Positions 15,655-24,744 of a stretch of 64,000 nucleotides of DNA are shown here, in pieces. Within the stretch, counting starts at the first letter, position 1; each line of letters begins with the position of its first letter. The notes below the pieces were generated by a model. That model saw nothing but the letters and a program-made list of their open reading frames with translations, was not told the DNA's origin and did not search any database. The translations under genes were made by a program, and so were the position numbers. The DNA is from Streptomyces sp. CHD11 (GTDB lineage: Bacteria > Actinomycetota > Actinomycetes > Streptomycetales > Streptomycetaceae): NCBI RefSeq assembly GCF_018638295.1, contig NZ_JABTTS010000023.1:47429-111428 (forward strand). Direction: 5' to 3'.

Positions 15655-17712
15655 CTACTCCCGCAGTACGTCCAGCAGGGCCCGCAGTCTCGGCGACCCC
15701 GTCAGTTCCTCCAGCGTCACCGGGCGCCCGGCCGCGTCGGCGATCGGCAGCCGCCAGTTGGGGTACTGGTCCCAGGTGCCCGGCAGGTTCTGGGGGCGGC
15801 GGTCGCCGACTCCGTCCGGCAGCCACACGCCGATCATCCGTGCCGGGGTCCGCAGCAGGTACCGGTGCACGGCCCGGATCTCCGCCTCCTCCCCGGAAGC
15901 GGCGTCCAGCAGCCCGAGCCGCGCCAGCAGCTCCCGCCACTCGCGGACGTCCGCCGCCGCCTCCGCCCGCTCTTCCTCCAGCGGCCGGGTGAGCAGCCCC
16001 AGGCTGTCCCGGAGCTCCACGTGCTCACCGCTCAGGCGGGCCGCCGTGGGCGGAAGGTCGTGGGTGGTGGCCGTCGCCAGGCAGTCCGCGCGCCAGGCGT
16101 CCGGCGGCAGCGGGCGGCGGTCGCCCTCCCAGTCCCGCTCGAACCAGAGCACCGAGGTGCCGTACACCCCGCGTGCGCGCAGGGCCTCGCGGACGCCCGG
16201 CTCGACGGTCCCGAGATCCTCCCCGATCACCATCGCCCCGGCGCGGGACGCCTCCAGGACGAGCACGGCGAGCATCGCCTCGGCGTCGTAGCGGACGTAG
16301 GTGCCCTCCGTGGGCGGGTGGCCCTCCGGAACCCACCAGAGCCGGAACAGCCCCATCACATGGTCGATGCGCAGCGCCCCCGCGTACCGGAAGAGCGCCC
16401 GGAGCAGCGCGCGGAAGGGGGCGTATCCGGAGTCGGCGAGGCGGTCGGGGCGCCAGGGCGGCAGACCCCAGTCCTGGCCGCGCGCGTTGAAGGCGTCCGG
16501 GGGCGCGCCGACGGACATGCCGGCCGCGAAGTGATCCTGCTGCGCCCAGGCGTCGGCGCCGGCGGGATGGACGCCGACGGCGAGATCGTGGACGATCCCG
16601 ACCGGCATCCCCGCTTCCCGCGCCGCGCGCTGGGCGGCGGTGAGCTGGGCGTCGGTGAGCCAGACGAGACGGGAGTGGAAGTCGACGCGGTCCGCCAGCT
16701 CCCGGCGGGCGCGGGCGGTCTCCGGTGACCCCGGGTCGCGCAGCGGCGCGGGCCAGCGGTGCCAGTCGGGGCCGTGGACCTCGGCGAGGGCGTACCAGGT
16801 GGCGTGGTCCCGCAGGGCCTGGCCCTGACCGGCCAGGAAGTCGGCGTAGGCGGCCTCGCGGCCGGGGCCCAGCGGGACCTGGTGCGCCAGTTCCAGCGCC
16901 TCCCGCTTGGCCTCCCACACGGCGTCCCGGTCGATCAGCGCGCCCTTCCCCAGCACCGCCTCGCGCAGCTCCCCCGCCCGCTCCAGCAGGGCGTCGACGC
17001 GGCCCCGGTCCTCCACGTGAGCGAACTCGGGGACGTCCTCGACGCGCAGGTGGACGGGGTCGGGGAAGCGGCGGGACGAGGGGCGGTAGGGGGAGGGGTC
17101 GGTCGGAGGGCCTGGGACGGCCGCGTGCAGGGGGTTGACCTGGACGAACCCGGCGCCGAGGGTGCGCCCGGCCCAGCCGGCGAGTTCGCCGAGGTCGGCG
17201 AGGTCGCCCATGCCCCAGGAGCGGCGTGAGAGGAGCGAGTAGAGCTGGACCAGCAGGCCGCGGGAGCGGGTGGGCGGCGCGGGCAGCCGGGGCGGAGCGA
17301 CGATCAGGTGGGCGTGGGCCGTGCGGCCGTCCGGGGCGGTGGCGGTCACCGCGTGCACACCGGGCGGGAGGTGTTCGGCCGAGGCGCGGGTCTCACCCTG
17401 TTCGGTGCGGATGCTCAGCCGGGTGGCCTCGGGGAGTGCGGCCAGCGCGCCCGGGGTGCCGGTGCCCCAGCCGACCACGGTGGGCGGCAGCAGCCGTTCG
17501 CCGAGTGCGTGTTCGCGGGCGGTGAGGGCGGTGCGGACGGCGTCCGGGGTCGCCGCGTCCACGTCCAGGGCGGCCAGCGCGAGGGTGACGGCGGTGGCCG
17601 AGGCCGCGACCGTGCGGTCCGGGGAGGGCTGGTAGGAGGTGGCGACGCCGTGCAGCGCGGCGAGCCGGGACAGGTCCTCGGAAAGGGGCTCGGCCGGCCG
17701 TGGCGCTCCCAC
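15655..17712 (-). CDS. malQ: 4-alpha-glucanotransferase (GH77)
   Basis: Disproportionates maltodextrins by moving alpha-1,4-glucan chains, a step in cytosolic maltose/glycogen metabolism. 685 residues, full length for actinobacterial MalQ, which carries an extra N-terminal region (about 1-150) before the (beta/alpha)8 barrel. Hallmarks are QVNPLHA, the nucleophile-loop segment RIDHVMGLFRLWWVPEG, VIGEDLGTVEPGVREAL with the acid/base Glu, and THDLPPTAARLSG with the stabilising Asp. The GTG start at 17712 follows the stop of the small repeat protein by one base, so the two are co-translated. Its stop lies just beside the minisatellite. Confidence 0.95.
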   Translation of the reverse strand: MGAPRPAEPLSEDLSRLAALHGVATSYQPSPDRTVAASATAVTLALAALDVDAATPDAVRTALTAREHALGERLLPPTVVGWGTGTPGALAALPEATRLSIRTEQGETRASAEHLPPGVHAVTATAPDGRTAHAHLIVAPPRLPAPPTRSRGLLVQLYSLLSRRSWGMGDLADLGELAGWAGRTLGAGFVQVNPLHAAVPGPPTDPSPYRPSSRRFPDPVHLRVEDVPEFAHVEDRGRVDALLERAGELREAVLGKGALIDRDAVWEAKREALELAHQVPLGPGREAAYADFLAGQGQALRDHATWYALAEVHGPDWHRWPAPLRDPGSPETARARRELADRVDFHSRLVWLTDAQLTAAQRAAREAGMPVGIVHDLAVGVHPAGADAWAQQDHFAAGMSVGAPPDAFNARGQDWGLPPWRPDRLADSGYAPFRALLRALFRYAGALRIDHVMGLFRLWWVPEGHPPTEGTYVRYDAEAMLAVLVLEASRAGAMVIGEDLGTVEPGVREALRARGVYGTSVLWFERDWEGDRRPLPPDAWRADCLATATTHDLPPTAARLSGEHVELRDSLGLLTRPLEEERAEAAADVREWRELLARLGLLDAASGEEAEIRAVHRYLLRTPARMIGVWLPDGVGDRRPQNLPGTWDQYPNWRLPIADAAGRPVTLEELTGSPRLRALLDVLRE

Positions 17713-17713
17713 G

Positions 17714-17989
17714 CTAGGGCTCCGGGCGGTACTGGGCCGGGAAGGAGTCGAGTCCGGAGGCGTCGGAGCAGTCCATGTAGGCGTCGGACTCGCTGGTCAG
17801 GGGGGTGGCCTCGGCGAGGGGCGGTTCGCTGGTGAGCGGCTCGGCGTCCGGCAGCGGGGGTTCGCTGGTCAGCGGGAGTTCGACGCAGGGGCCGTCCGCG
17901 CCGAAGACACAGAGGTGGAGGTCGTCGGCGGAGGTCTCCGCCGTGGGTTTGGACAGGGCCGGAGCAGGAACGTATGCCGGTGCGGTCAC
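17714..17989 (-). CDS. Small protein with 12-residue repeats, unknown function
   Basis: 91 residues. It starts at GTG 17989, preceded by GAGGAG. The N-terminal half (APAYVPAPALSKPTAETSADDL) leads to a Cys-containing segment LHLCVFGADGPCVELP. Then come 12-residue repeats starting PLTSEPPL, 36 bp apart (repeat starts near 17862, 17826 and 17790 on the complementary strand). The tail is acidic with a third Cys (MDCSDASGLDSF). No signal peptide or membrane helix is seen. The gene is directly upstream of malQ, one base apart. The modular Ser/Thr/Glu-rich repeats with Cys recall precursor peptides, but no modification enzyme is nearby. I do not recognise the family. Confidence 0.65.
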   Translation of the reverse strand: MTAPAYVPAPALSKPTAETSADDLHLCVFGADGPCVELPLTSEPPLPDAEPLTSEPPLAEATPLTSESDAYMDCSDASGLDSFPAQYRPEP

Positions 17990-18284
17990 AGATGGTCTCC
18001 TCGTCGAGCACGGTCCGCGGGTCACGCGGGCGTGCGGGTGCGGGTCGTGCGGGTTATCTCGCAGCCCTACCCAGCGGGCGCGATGCCAGACGCACAAAGT
18101 CTTCCAACGTGGTCCTGCTCACATTCTCTCCCTGCCCTCTCCTCCCACAGTGGGACAAACGCGCCACTACGTCCACTCTCATTGACACGTTCACCGCAGA
18201 AATGGTGGGCTCAGGGCTTCCCGGTAACGGAATGGAAACGGCGGGCCGGCCGGTGGCCGGCCACCGAGCGCATCAGGAGGGTCC
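17990..18284. other. Divergent intergenic region
   Basis: 295 bases between the repeat protein and the GH84 gene, with no gene seen. TTGACA at 18182-18187 is a possible -35 for the glycosidase, but no good -10 follows. AGGAGG just before 18285 fixes the glycosidase start. Confidence 0.4.
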
Positions 18285-21164
18285 GTGGGGCTGCGGCGTG
18301 GGAGCAGGGCGAGCGCCAGGAGGACCGCCCTCGCGTTCGCCGTCCTCGCCGGAACCCTGGGCACCGCGCCGGTGGCCGTGGCGGCGCCGCCCGCGCCCGG
18401 GGCGACCGCGCCGCCCGCCGCCGACCCGGTGGGGGCCGCGGCCCTGTCCGTATGGCCGCGCCCCCATTCCCTGCGTGCGAACGGCGCGGCGGTCGAGGTG
18501 ACCGAGGAGGTCGCCCTGGCTGTGGACGGGGCGTCCGACCCGTACGCCGTCGAAGCACTCAGGGGACTGCTGCGGGAGGCCGGGGCGCGCCGGTTCACCG
18601 CCCCCGGCGCACCGAAGCCCCAGGGGGCGCTCGTGGTGCGCGTGAGCAGGGAACGCGCCTCGGACGACCCCCGTCACGCCCTACCGGACGGCGGCTACGC
18701 ACTGACCACCGGACGGGGCGCCGTCTCCCTCACCTGGGCGGACGGCGACGGCCTGTTCCACGCCGTGCAGACGCTGCGGCAGCTGCGGCGCCCGGACGGC
18801 ACCATCGGCGCGGCCGTCGTACGCGACTGGCCGGGCACCGCCGTGCGCGGCGTCACCGAGGGCTTCTACGGCACCCCGTGGACGCACCGGCAGCGGCTGG
18901 CCCAGCTGGACTTCATGGGCCGCACCAAGCAGAACCGGTACCTCTACGCCCCAGGCGAGGACCTGCTGCGGCAGGCCCGCTGGCGGGAGCGGTACCCGGC
19001 CGGGCAGCGCGCCGAGTTCCGGGAGCTGGCGGAGCGGGCGCGGCGCAACCACGTCACCCTCGGCTGGGCGGTCGCGCCGGGGCAGGCGATGTGCTTCGCC
19101 TCGGAGGAGGACCTGCGGGCGCTGACCCGCAAGCTGGACGCGATGCGGGCGCTGGGCTTCCGCGCCTTCCAGCTCCAGTTCCAGGACGTCAGTTACAGCG
19201 AGTGGCACTGCGAGGCGGACGCCGACCGGTTCGGATCCGGGCCCGAGGCGGCCGCCCGCGCCCAGGCGCACGTGGCGAACGCGGTCGCCCGGCACCTGGC
19301 CGGCCGGCACCCCGGCTCCGCCCCGCTGTCGCTGATGCCGACCGAGTACTACGAGGAGGGCTCGACCGCCTACCGGCGGGCTCTCGCGGACGCCCTGGAG
19401 CCGGGCGTCGAGGTGGCCTGGACCGGGGTCGGGGTGGTGCCGCGCACCATCACCGGCAGCCAGCTGGCGGACGCCCGGAAGGTGTTCGGGCATCCACTGG
19501 TGACCATGGACAACTACCCGGTGAACGACTACGCGCCCGGCCGGATCTTCCTCGGCCCCTACCAGGGCCGTGAGCCGGCCGTGGCCGCCGGTTCGGCCGC
19601 GCTGCTCGCCAACGCGATGGAGCAGCCCGAGGCGTCCCGTATCCCGCTGTTCACGGCCGCCGACTTCGCCTGGAACCCGCGCGGCTACCGCCCCCGGGAG
19701 TCCTGGCGGGCCGCGATCGCCGACCTCGCCGGGGGTGACGCGCGGCGCCAGGAAGCACTGGCCGCGCTCGCCGGGAACGCCGCCTCCTCGGTGCTGGGCG
19801 GGACGGAGTCGGCGTATCTGCGTCCGCTGATGGAGGAGTTCTGGCGGAGCCGGCCGACGGCGCGCGGCACCGGGGAGAGCGCGGCGGCCGTCCGGCTGCG
19901 CGCGGCCTTCATGACCCTGCGCGATCTGCCGGGCCGGCTGTCCGGCACGGCGCTGGCCGACGAGGTCGCCCCGTGGACGGACCGTCTTGCCCGTTACGGC
20001 GACGCCGGCACGACGGCCCTGGACATGCTGCGCGCGCAGCAGGCCGGGGACACGGCCGCCGCCTGGACCGCCTTCCGGAAGCTGGGCGAGCAGCGGGACG
20101 GGGCGGCGTCCGTGCGGGCGAAGGCCGGCGAGGGCGTGCTGGAGCCGTTCCTGCGCCGCGCGCAGAAGGCGTACGAGAGCTGGGCGGGCATCGACCACGA
20201 GCCGCCCGCCCGCTCCGGTGGCGAGCGCACCCTCGACCTTCCTCGCGCCCGCGCGATGAACACCGTGACGGTGCTCACCGAGCCGGGGACGGCAGGGGCC
20301 GTGGAGGTACGTGCGCCGGGCGGGGAGTGGCGCCGGCTCGGCGCGCTGTCCGCGCGGGGCGCCACCGAGCTGCGTACCGGCGGCGAACCGGTCGAGGCCG
20401 TCCGCGTCACCGGCGCGGATCCCTCCCGGGTGCGGCACCTGGTCCCGTGGTTCGCGGACGCGCCGGCCGCTTCCCTGGAGCTGCCCGACGACCGTACGGA
20501 CGCCGACATCGGCGGCACCCGGCGGCTGACGGCCACCCTCGGCTCCCTGCGCCCCGGGGAGGTACGCGGCAGGCTGACCGTCGAGGCCCCGGAGGAGCTC
20601 GGCGTCCGGGTGCCGGGGAAGGCACTGACGGTTCCGCGCGGTACGCCGGTGGAGGTACCGGTCGAGGTGACCGTGAAGCCGGGCACGCCGGCCGGGTCCT
20701 ACCAGGTCCGGCTCGGCTTCGGCGGCGCGACCCGGGCGCTGACGGTGCACGCCGTCCCCCGCACCGGCGGCCCCGACCTCGCCCGCACCGGCCGGGCAGG
20801 CTCCTCCGCCGACGAGACCCCCGACTTCCCCGCCCCGGCGGCGAACGACGGTGATCCCGGCACCCGTTGGTCCTCCCCCGTCGAGGACGACGCCTGGTGG
20901 CAGGTGGAGCTGGAACGCCCGGTACGGCTGGGCAGGGTCGAACTGCACTGGCAGGACGCGTACCCGTCGGCCTACCGCGTGGAAATCTCGGCGGACGGAC
21001 GCAACTGGCGCACGGCAGCGGAGGTACGGGACGGCAAGGGCGGCCGGGAGACCATCCGCATGGACGAGCGGAACGTCCGCCACATCCGCGTCCAGGGCGA
21101 GAAGCGGGCGACGCGGTACGGCTACTCACTGTGGTCGGTGGAGGCGTACGCGGTCGCGGACTGA
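18285..21164 (+). CDS. Secreted GH84 beta-N-acetylglucosaminidase with F5/8-type CBM
   Basis: 959 residues with a signal peptide (RRTALAFAVLAGTLGTAPVAVA, cut near 33). An N-terminal GH20b-like domain spans about 50-180. The GH84 barrel follows from about 185, with VRGVTEGFYGTPWTHRQRL, KQNRYLYAPGEDLLRQARWRERYP and DNYPVNDYAPGRIFLGPYQGR. A helical domain leads to a C-terminal F5/8 type C carbohydrate-binding module (about 840-955; WWQVELERPVRLGRVELHW). Family members remove GlcNAc from glycans or glycoproteins. The catalytic pair, normally two adjacent Asp, reads Gln300-Asp301 (LQFQDVSYSEW). The GTG start has AGGAGG 4 bases upstream. The last 327 bases recur at 24914-25240. Confidence 0.9.
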   Translation: MGLRRGSRASARRTALAFAVLAGTLGTAPVAVAAPPAPGATAPPAADPVGAAALSVWPRPHSLRANGAAVEVTEEVALAVDGASDPYAVEALRGLLREAGARRFTAPGAPKPQGALVVRVSRERASDDPRHALPDGGYALTTGRGAVSLTWADGDGLFHAVQTLRQLRRPDGTIGAAVVRDWPGTAVRGVTEGFYGTPWTHRQRLAQLDFMGRTKQNRYLYAPGEDLLRQARWRERYPAGQRAEFRELAERARRNHVTLGWAVAPGQAMCFASEEDLRALTRKLDAMRALGFRAFQLQFQDVSYSEWHCEADADRFGSGPEAAARAQAHVANAVARHLAGRHPGSAPLSLMPTEYYEEGSTAYRRALADALEPGVEVAWTGVGVVPRTITGSQLADARKVFGHPLVTMDNYPVNDYAPGRIFLGPYQGREPAVAAGSAALLANAMEQPEASRIPLFTAADFAWNPRGYRPRESWRAAIADLAGGDARRQEALAALAGNAASSVLGGTESAYLRPLMEEFWRSRPTARGTGESAAAVRLRAAFMTLRDLPGRLSGTALADEVAPWTDRLARYGDAGTTALDMLRAQQAGDTAAAWTAFRKLGEQRDGAASVRAKAGEGVLEPFLRRAQKAYESWAGIDHEPPARSGGERTLDLPRARAMNTVTVLTEPGTAGAVEVRAPGGEWRRLGALSARGATELRTGGEPVEAVRVTGADPSRVRHLVPWFADAPAASLELPDDRTDADIGGTRRLTATLGSLRPGEVRGRLTVEAPEELGVRVPGKALTVPRGTPVEVPVEVTVKPGTPAGSYQVRLGFGGATRALTVHAVPRTGGPDLARTGRAGSSADETPDFPAPAANDGDPGTRWSSPVEDDAWWQVELERPVRLGRVELHWQDAYPSAYRVEISADGRNWRTAAEVRDGKGGRETIRMDERNVRHIRVQGEKRATRYGYSLWSVEAYAVAD

Positions 21165-21169
21165 ACGCC
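20843..21169 (+). repeat. Direct repeat, copy 1 (GH84 3' end)
   Basis: The 3' end of the intact GH84 gene plus 5 bases, including the stop codon. It matches 24914-25240 with about four substitutions seen by eye. Together they bracket the three-gene operon at 21275-24413. Confidence 0.9.
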
Positions 21170-21274
21170 CACCCGTTCTCTCGTCCGGCTGGGCGTGGCC
21201 TGCCCCGCCGACGACCGCGGACGCACCACCTCCTTGACGCTGACGGAATGCCACATGCGGTCAGCCGCGAGAGC

Positions 21275-21805
21275 TCACTCGGTGCAGCCCATTTTCTTCA
21301 TCGCTTCGGGCAGATAAGACCGGGCAAATCGCTCGAGCTCCTGAGACTTTGCTGCGTCCCGCTTTCCGGCCAGGGTCACATCCAGTACGTAGTAATCCCC
21401 CATCCCCCGACCGGAGCAGGCATTCATCGACATGAGCCAGTCATCGGACGTCACGGTATCGTCACCGACATCCGATTTCTCGGGATTGGCAAATCGGTCA
21501 CGATTTTCCCGCACAAATTCCATGACGTCGAATTTGTTCTGGCCTCGATGTTCACTGATCGTGAGCACGTTGACTTTGTCGACGAAGACGGAACACTCGG
21601 ATTCACCATCCTCGGTCGCCCTCTGTTCAGCCTTGACCTCACCCCCCGAGGGCAGCAACGGCTTCAGCGCGGACGGCTCGACAGCTCTGCCGCACATGTC
21701 GTCGGGAATTTCATACCCAGTGGAGTTACCGCACCCGACGAGCACAACCAGCAGAGACAAGAGACCCGACGTCAGTACCGATGGCCGCAGCGCTTCACTA
21801 TTCAT
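21275..21805 (-). CDS. Putative lipoprotein of the WXG-like operon
   Basis: 176 residues with a lipoprotein signal: a hydrophobic core LTSGLLSLLVVLVGC with the lipobox Cys at about residue 25, then a Gly/Asn-rich linker. The mature part has four further Cys (DMCGRA, SECSVF, NACSGRG, KMGCTE), probably two disulfides. It resembles the many small Streptomyces lipoproteins of unknown role found beside WXG-type genes. The ATG at 21805 overlaps the stop of the upstream 709-residue gene (ATGA), so translation is coupled. Its base composition is visibly less GC-rich than neighbouring genes, a sign of acquisition. A protective or receptor role for the upstream protein is speculation. Confidence 0.8.
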   Translation of the reverse strand: MNSEALRPSVLTSGLLSLLVVLVGCGNSTGYEIPDDMCGRAVEPSALKPLLPSGGEVKAEQRATEDGESECSVFVDKVNVLTISEHRGQNKFDVMEFVRENRDRFANPEKSDVGDDTVTSDDWLMSMNACSGRGMGDYYVLDVTLAGKRDAAKSQELERFARSYLPEAMKKMGCTE

Positions 21806-23931
21806 CGTGGAGTGATCCCCGCCGCCCTGTTCGCAGTATCGTTCCCGTCAAATGCACTGCCGCCGATCTCTCCTTGCCGCAATCGCTTATTTCCTTCCTG
21901 GGACAGTTCATGCCCGGGATTGACACGAGACCATTCATCGCCCAGCGCATCCAGGTAAGCGGAACGCGAAGCGAAAGTGCGCCTGGTATCTATGGCCAGC
22001 TCTTCATCGATACGACCCTGCTCCTCCAGCTGCCAGGCGTAGGCTGCGGAATCCACTCCCCGCTGTACCGCATCACCGACCACCGGTATGAAGTTGGCCG
22101 TGCCGCCGACTATGTGATAACCCCACTTCGCCGACCAGGAAGGGTCTTCCTTGTCGGTCTCGAGCGCCTGGTACCGAACGGATTCCATGAACCCGACGGT
22201 GTGCCCAGCCCGGATGAGTTCCTCCTTCGGATCGCCTTGATGCTCAGTATGGAAATCAGCGACAACAGCCTGATTCACGCCTTCCATCAGCGTGCCGTAG
22301 GCGTTCTGATCACGCGAGACCTGCTTGGACACCTCCAGCAAGTCGCCATAGTCCAGTGGCCCTTCACCGGGGCCCAGCGAACTGGCCGTCCGGTGAACGT
22401 CATCTCCCCAGTTCCCCAGAAGCAACGCCGTGTCGTCCCGTAGCTCAGCGGGAAACTCATCGCCCTTGTCGGCCAGACGTCTCATCGCGCCGTCAAAGAC
22501 CTGCCGCTGTACCTCCGTGTGTTCGTACGACGCGACGACGTACGGCTGGTCCGGGTTCAAACCGGTGCCCGCTGCCAGCAATGCCTTGCCGAGCGCGTCG
22601 CGGGACTGAACCGTGCCGTCGCCCTCGCCGTAGGGGTCGTCCTCGTCGTAGTACTCGCGCTCCGTGAGAAGGTAGTCGGCCGCGTCCTCACGGCTGAACA
22701 GTTCGGTCGCATAGTCGGGATTGTGCGAGACGGCCTTGAGGAAGCCGGCCATCGGGTCGCTGCCGGTTGTTCCGTAGTCGCCGTCGGGCCCCTTGGCCGT
22801 GTAATCGAGCTGGGCCCCTCCGAGAGCGGGGTTACCCCAGACCGAGGCAGGATCGAAGGGCTTCTTCTCCGCCTCGAAGGTGCGCAGGCCTTTGTAGTAG
22901 TCGTCCAGAAAGCCCTCGTCGAACTTCCCCTTGACCATGAGGTTGCTCATGATCTGGAAGCCGTACGTCTTCGCCATGATGCCCTCGTGCCCGTACAGCT
23001 TGCCGCCGGCGGCGATCAGGTCCTTCTTCCACGCCTCCATCTCCGGTGACGTGCTGTGCGAGGCGCCGGCGAGAGACATGCTGAGGTTCTTCTGGAGGTC
23101 ACCCAGGAGCTTGGCGCGGTCGCCGTCGGGCGTCTTGCCCTGGCCGGGGTCGGCCAGATCACGCCAGAACTGGAGTGTGCCGTCCGCCCCCAGATCGAGG
23201 GCGAGGGTCTCTGTGAAGCCGGGATTGTCCCGCTGGTTCTTCAGCGTCTCGTTGAAGCGGGCCAGCTTCTCCTCGCTCCAGTTCTCGACGTTGCCCTTGG
23301 CGATCTCCCTGCGCCAGTACGCGGCGTCTGCCCTGCCCTGGTCGTGATCGGCGTCTTCCAACCCGGTCGAACCCTGGTCGGTGAAGTCGTACTTGTCCTT
23401 GGCGAGCAGCCGCAGGGCGCGGGCGGCGATACGGTCGGTCTCGGTCGCCTCCCACAGGATCCTGGTGATCCTGGCCTGCGCGACCTCCAGCTCCTGGTCC
23501 GTAGGCCTGTGGATGTCGGCCTTTCCCGCGACCGCGGGAGGGGGCACCGAGGCGATCACACCCCCCTTGCCGCTGACGTAGATGTTACGTTTCGCCAGCT
23601 CGTCGATCGCGGTCTGCAGGTCCTGCTTGTGCTGCGTGAACGCGGCGTGCGCGTCGCTCAGAATGGCCAGCACACTCTTCGCCTCGGAGGCCGCGTCATC
23701 GAACTGCGCCGCCGTCCTGGCCACGAACTGCCGCGAGACCGTGGCGTTGACACCCACCCAGTCCGCCGCGTTGGCCTTCTTCTGCAGATCCTTCGCGCTG
23801 ACCTGGCCGTCACCACCGGTGGCCAGCTTCTCCAGTCGGCCGACCATCGTCCGCCAGTCGTCCACCGAGGTCTTCAGGCTGGCCAGGCGCAGGTCGTTGA
23901 GTACCGGCACCGTGAGCATGTCCGTCGCCAT
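21802..23931 (-). CDS. Large WXG-like alpha-helical protein (candidate type VII effector)
   Basis: 709 residues. The N-terminal 140 residues form a predicted helical hairpin (LKTSVDDWRTMVGRLEKLATG ... ADWVGVNATVSRQFVARTAAQFDDAASEAKSVL) with a W-x-G turn (WVG), like WXG100/ESX-type and LXG-type proteins. There is no Sec signal. The middle is helical and charged. Near the C-terminus GGTANFIPVVGDAVQRGVD is a hydrophobic segment of the kind found before toxin domains in polymorphic effectors. The tail beyond it (about 90 residues) has no recognised catalytic motif. The ATG at 23931 lies 5 bases after the upstream gene, and the stop overlaps the lipoprotein start. Secretion and toxicity are hypotheses. 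Confidence 0.75.
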   Translation of the reverse strand: MATDMLTVPVLNDLRLASLKTSVDDWRTMVGRLEKLATGGDGQVSAKDLQKKANAADWVGVNATVSRQFVARTAAQFDDAASEAKSVLAILSDAHAAFTQHKQDLQTAIDELAKRNIYVSGKGGVIASVPPPAVAGKADIHRPTDQELEVAQARITRILWEATETDRIAARALRLLAKDKYDFTDQGSTGLEDADHDQGRADAAYWRREIAKGNVENWSEEKLARFNETLKNQRDNPGFTETLALDLGADGTLQFWRDLADPGQGKTPDGDRAKLLGDLQKNLSMSLAGASHSTSPEMEAWKKDLIAAGGKLYGHEGIMAKTYGFQIMSNLMVKGKFDEGFLDDYYKGLRTFEAEKKPFDPASVWGNPALGGAQLDYTAKGPDGDYGTTGSDPMAGFLKAVSHNPDYATELFSREDAADYLLTEREYYDEDDPYGEGDGTVQSRDALGKALLAAGTGLNPDQPYVVASYEHTEVQRQVFDGAMRRLADKGDEFPAELRDDTALLLGNWGDDVHRTASSLGPGEGPLDYGDLLEVSKQVSRDQNAYGTLMEGVNQAVVADFHTEHQGDPKEELIRAGHTVGFMESVRYQALETDKEDPSWSAKWGYHIVGGTANFIPVVGDAVQRGVDSAAYAWQLEEQGRIDEELAIDTRRTFASRSAYLDALGDEWSRVNPGHELSQEGNKRLRQGEIGGSAFDGNDTANRAAGITPR

Positions 23932-23936
23932 CGGTC

Positions 23937-24413
23937 TCACGCCTCCGCGGACTTCGGAGCGTAGTAGTCGTTGATCCGCGACACCGTCATCAGGTGACCC
24001 GCCGCGTTCCTCATGCCGGTCACGACGTAGTCCTCGTCCTTCGCGTGCTGAGCCCGTGTGAAGTCCAGGTGGTTGGAGATGTGGGCGCACGCCTCCTTCA
24101 GAGTGCCCAGCTGGGTGTTCCACGCGTCGTGCAGTTCGGTGAGCGCGGAGCCCATGTCGAGGCCGTCGTTGAAGAGGTCGACGGATGCCTTGAAGGTGCT
24201 CGGCCGCGCGACGTCCCCGTCCAGCATCAGCCGTTCGCGCAGCTCGTAGGCCATGTTCCCCAGCTTGCCCAACTGATCGTCATGCACCACCAGGTCCGGT
24301 GACCCGCCTCCGCCACCATGTCCCGTGTCGGGAGCGATCGCGTTCAACCGCATCGACGCCGCCTGCTTCTGTGCGACCTCGGCCTTGATCTGCTCCCATT
24401 CGTCCCACGCCAT
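23937..24413 (-). CDS. Small helical protein, WXG-operon leader
   Basis: 158 residues opening MAWDEWEQIKAEVAQKQ, a start common, from memory, to a family of Streptomyces proteins encoded just before WXG-type genes. After a Gly-rich linker (GHGGGGGS) it forms one long helical hairpin (DQLGKLGNMAYELRERL ... ALTELHDAWNTQLGTLKEACAHISNHLDFTRAQHAKDED), the size of an ESX-type chaperone or partner. There is no signal peptide. The ATG at 24413 has GAGGGGG upstream. It is first gene of a three-gene operon with the 709-residue protein and the lipoprotein. Partner or chaperone function is inferred from shape and order. Confidence 0.75.
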   Translation of the reverse strand: MAWDEWEQIKAEVAQKQAASMRLNAIAPDTGHGGGGGSPDLVVHDDQLGKLGNMAYELRERLMLDGDVARPSTFKASVDLFNDGLDMGSALTELHDAWNTQLGTLKEACAHISNHLDFTRAQHAKDEDYVVTGMRNAAGHLMTVSRINDYYAPKSAEA

Positions 24414-24744
24414 GCGGACGAACCCCCTCCCCGTATGCGATATCGACCCGAAGCGCACCGGCGTGCTTCCAGCCGGCGTCGGGCATTCTTCCATGATGGT
24501 CCGGGACGGCATTGGGGCAGCGGTCATCAGCCGCCGGTGTCGGCGTTGCAGGTGACGCATTGACGTGCTCTCTGACCTGAAGTCCAGGAATGCCCGGCCT
24601 GGGTCCTCCGACCCTTTCGAGGGCTTCCTGCTTCACCGCGCTCTGCGGGCACAGGCACCTCTTACCAGCGCTCTCCGGGCGTTTAGCGTCTCCACCCCGT
24701 CCGACGGCGACGAAGCGACGTTTATCGAAGAGGACGTTGCGGGT
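24414..24744. other. Intergenic region upstream of WXG-like operon
   Basis: 331 bases holding the presumed operon promoter. No gene is recognised here and no clear hairpin is seen. Its right edge is the junction with the GH84-derived fragment. Confidence 0.4.

Noticed and set aside
18681..21083. 800-codon minus-strand ORF opposite GH84
   Set aside because: Shadow frame; no motifs or start signals.
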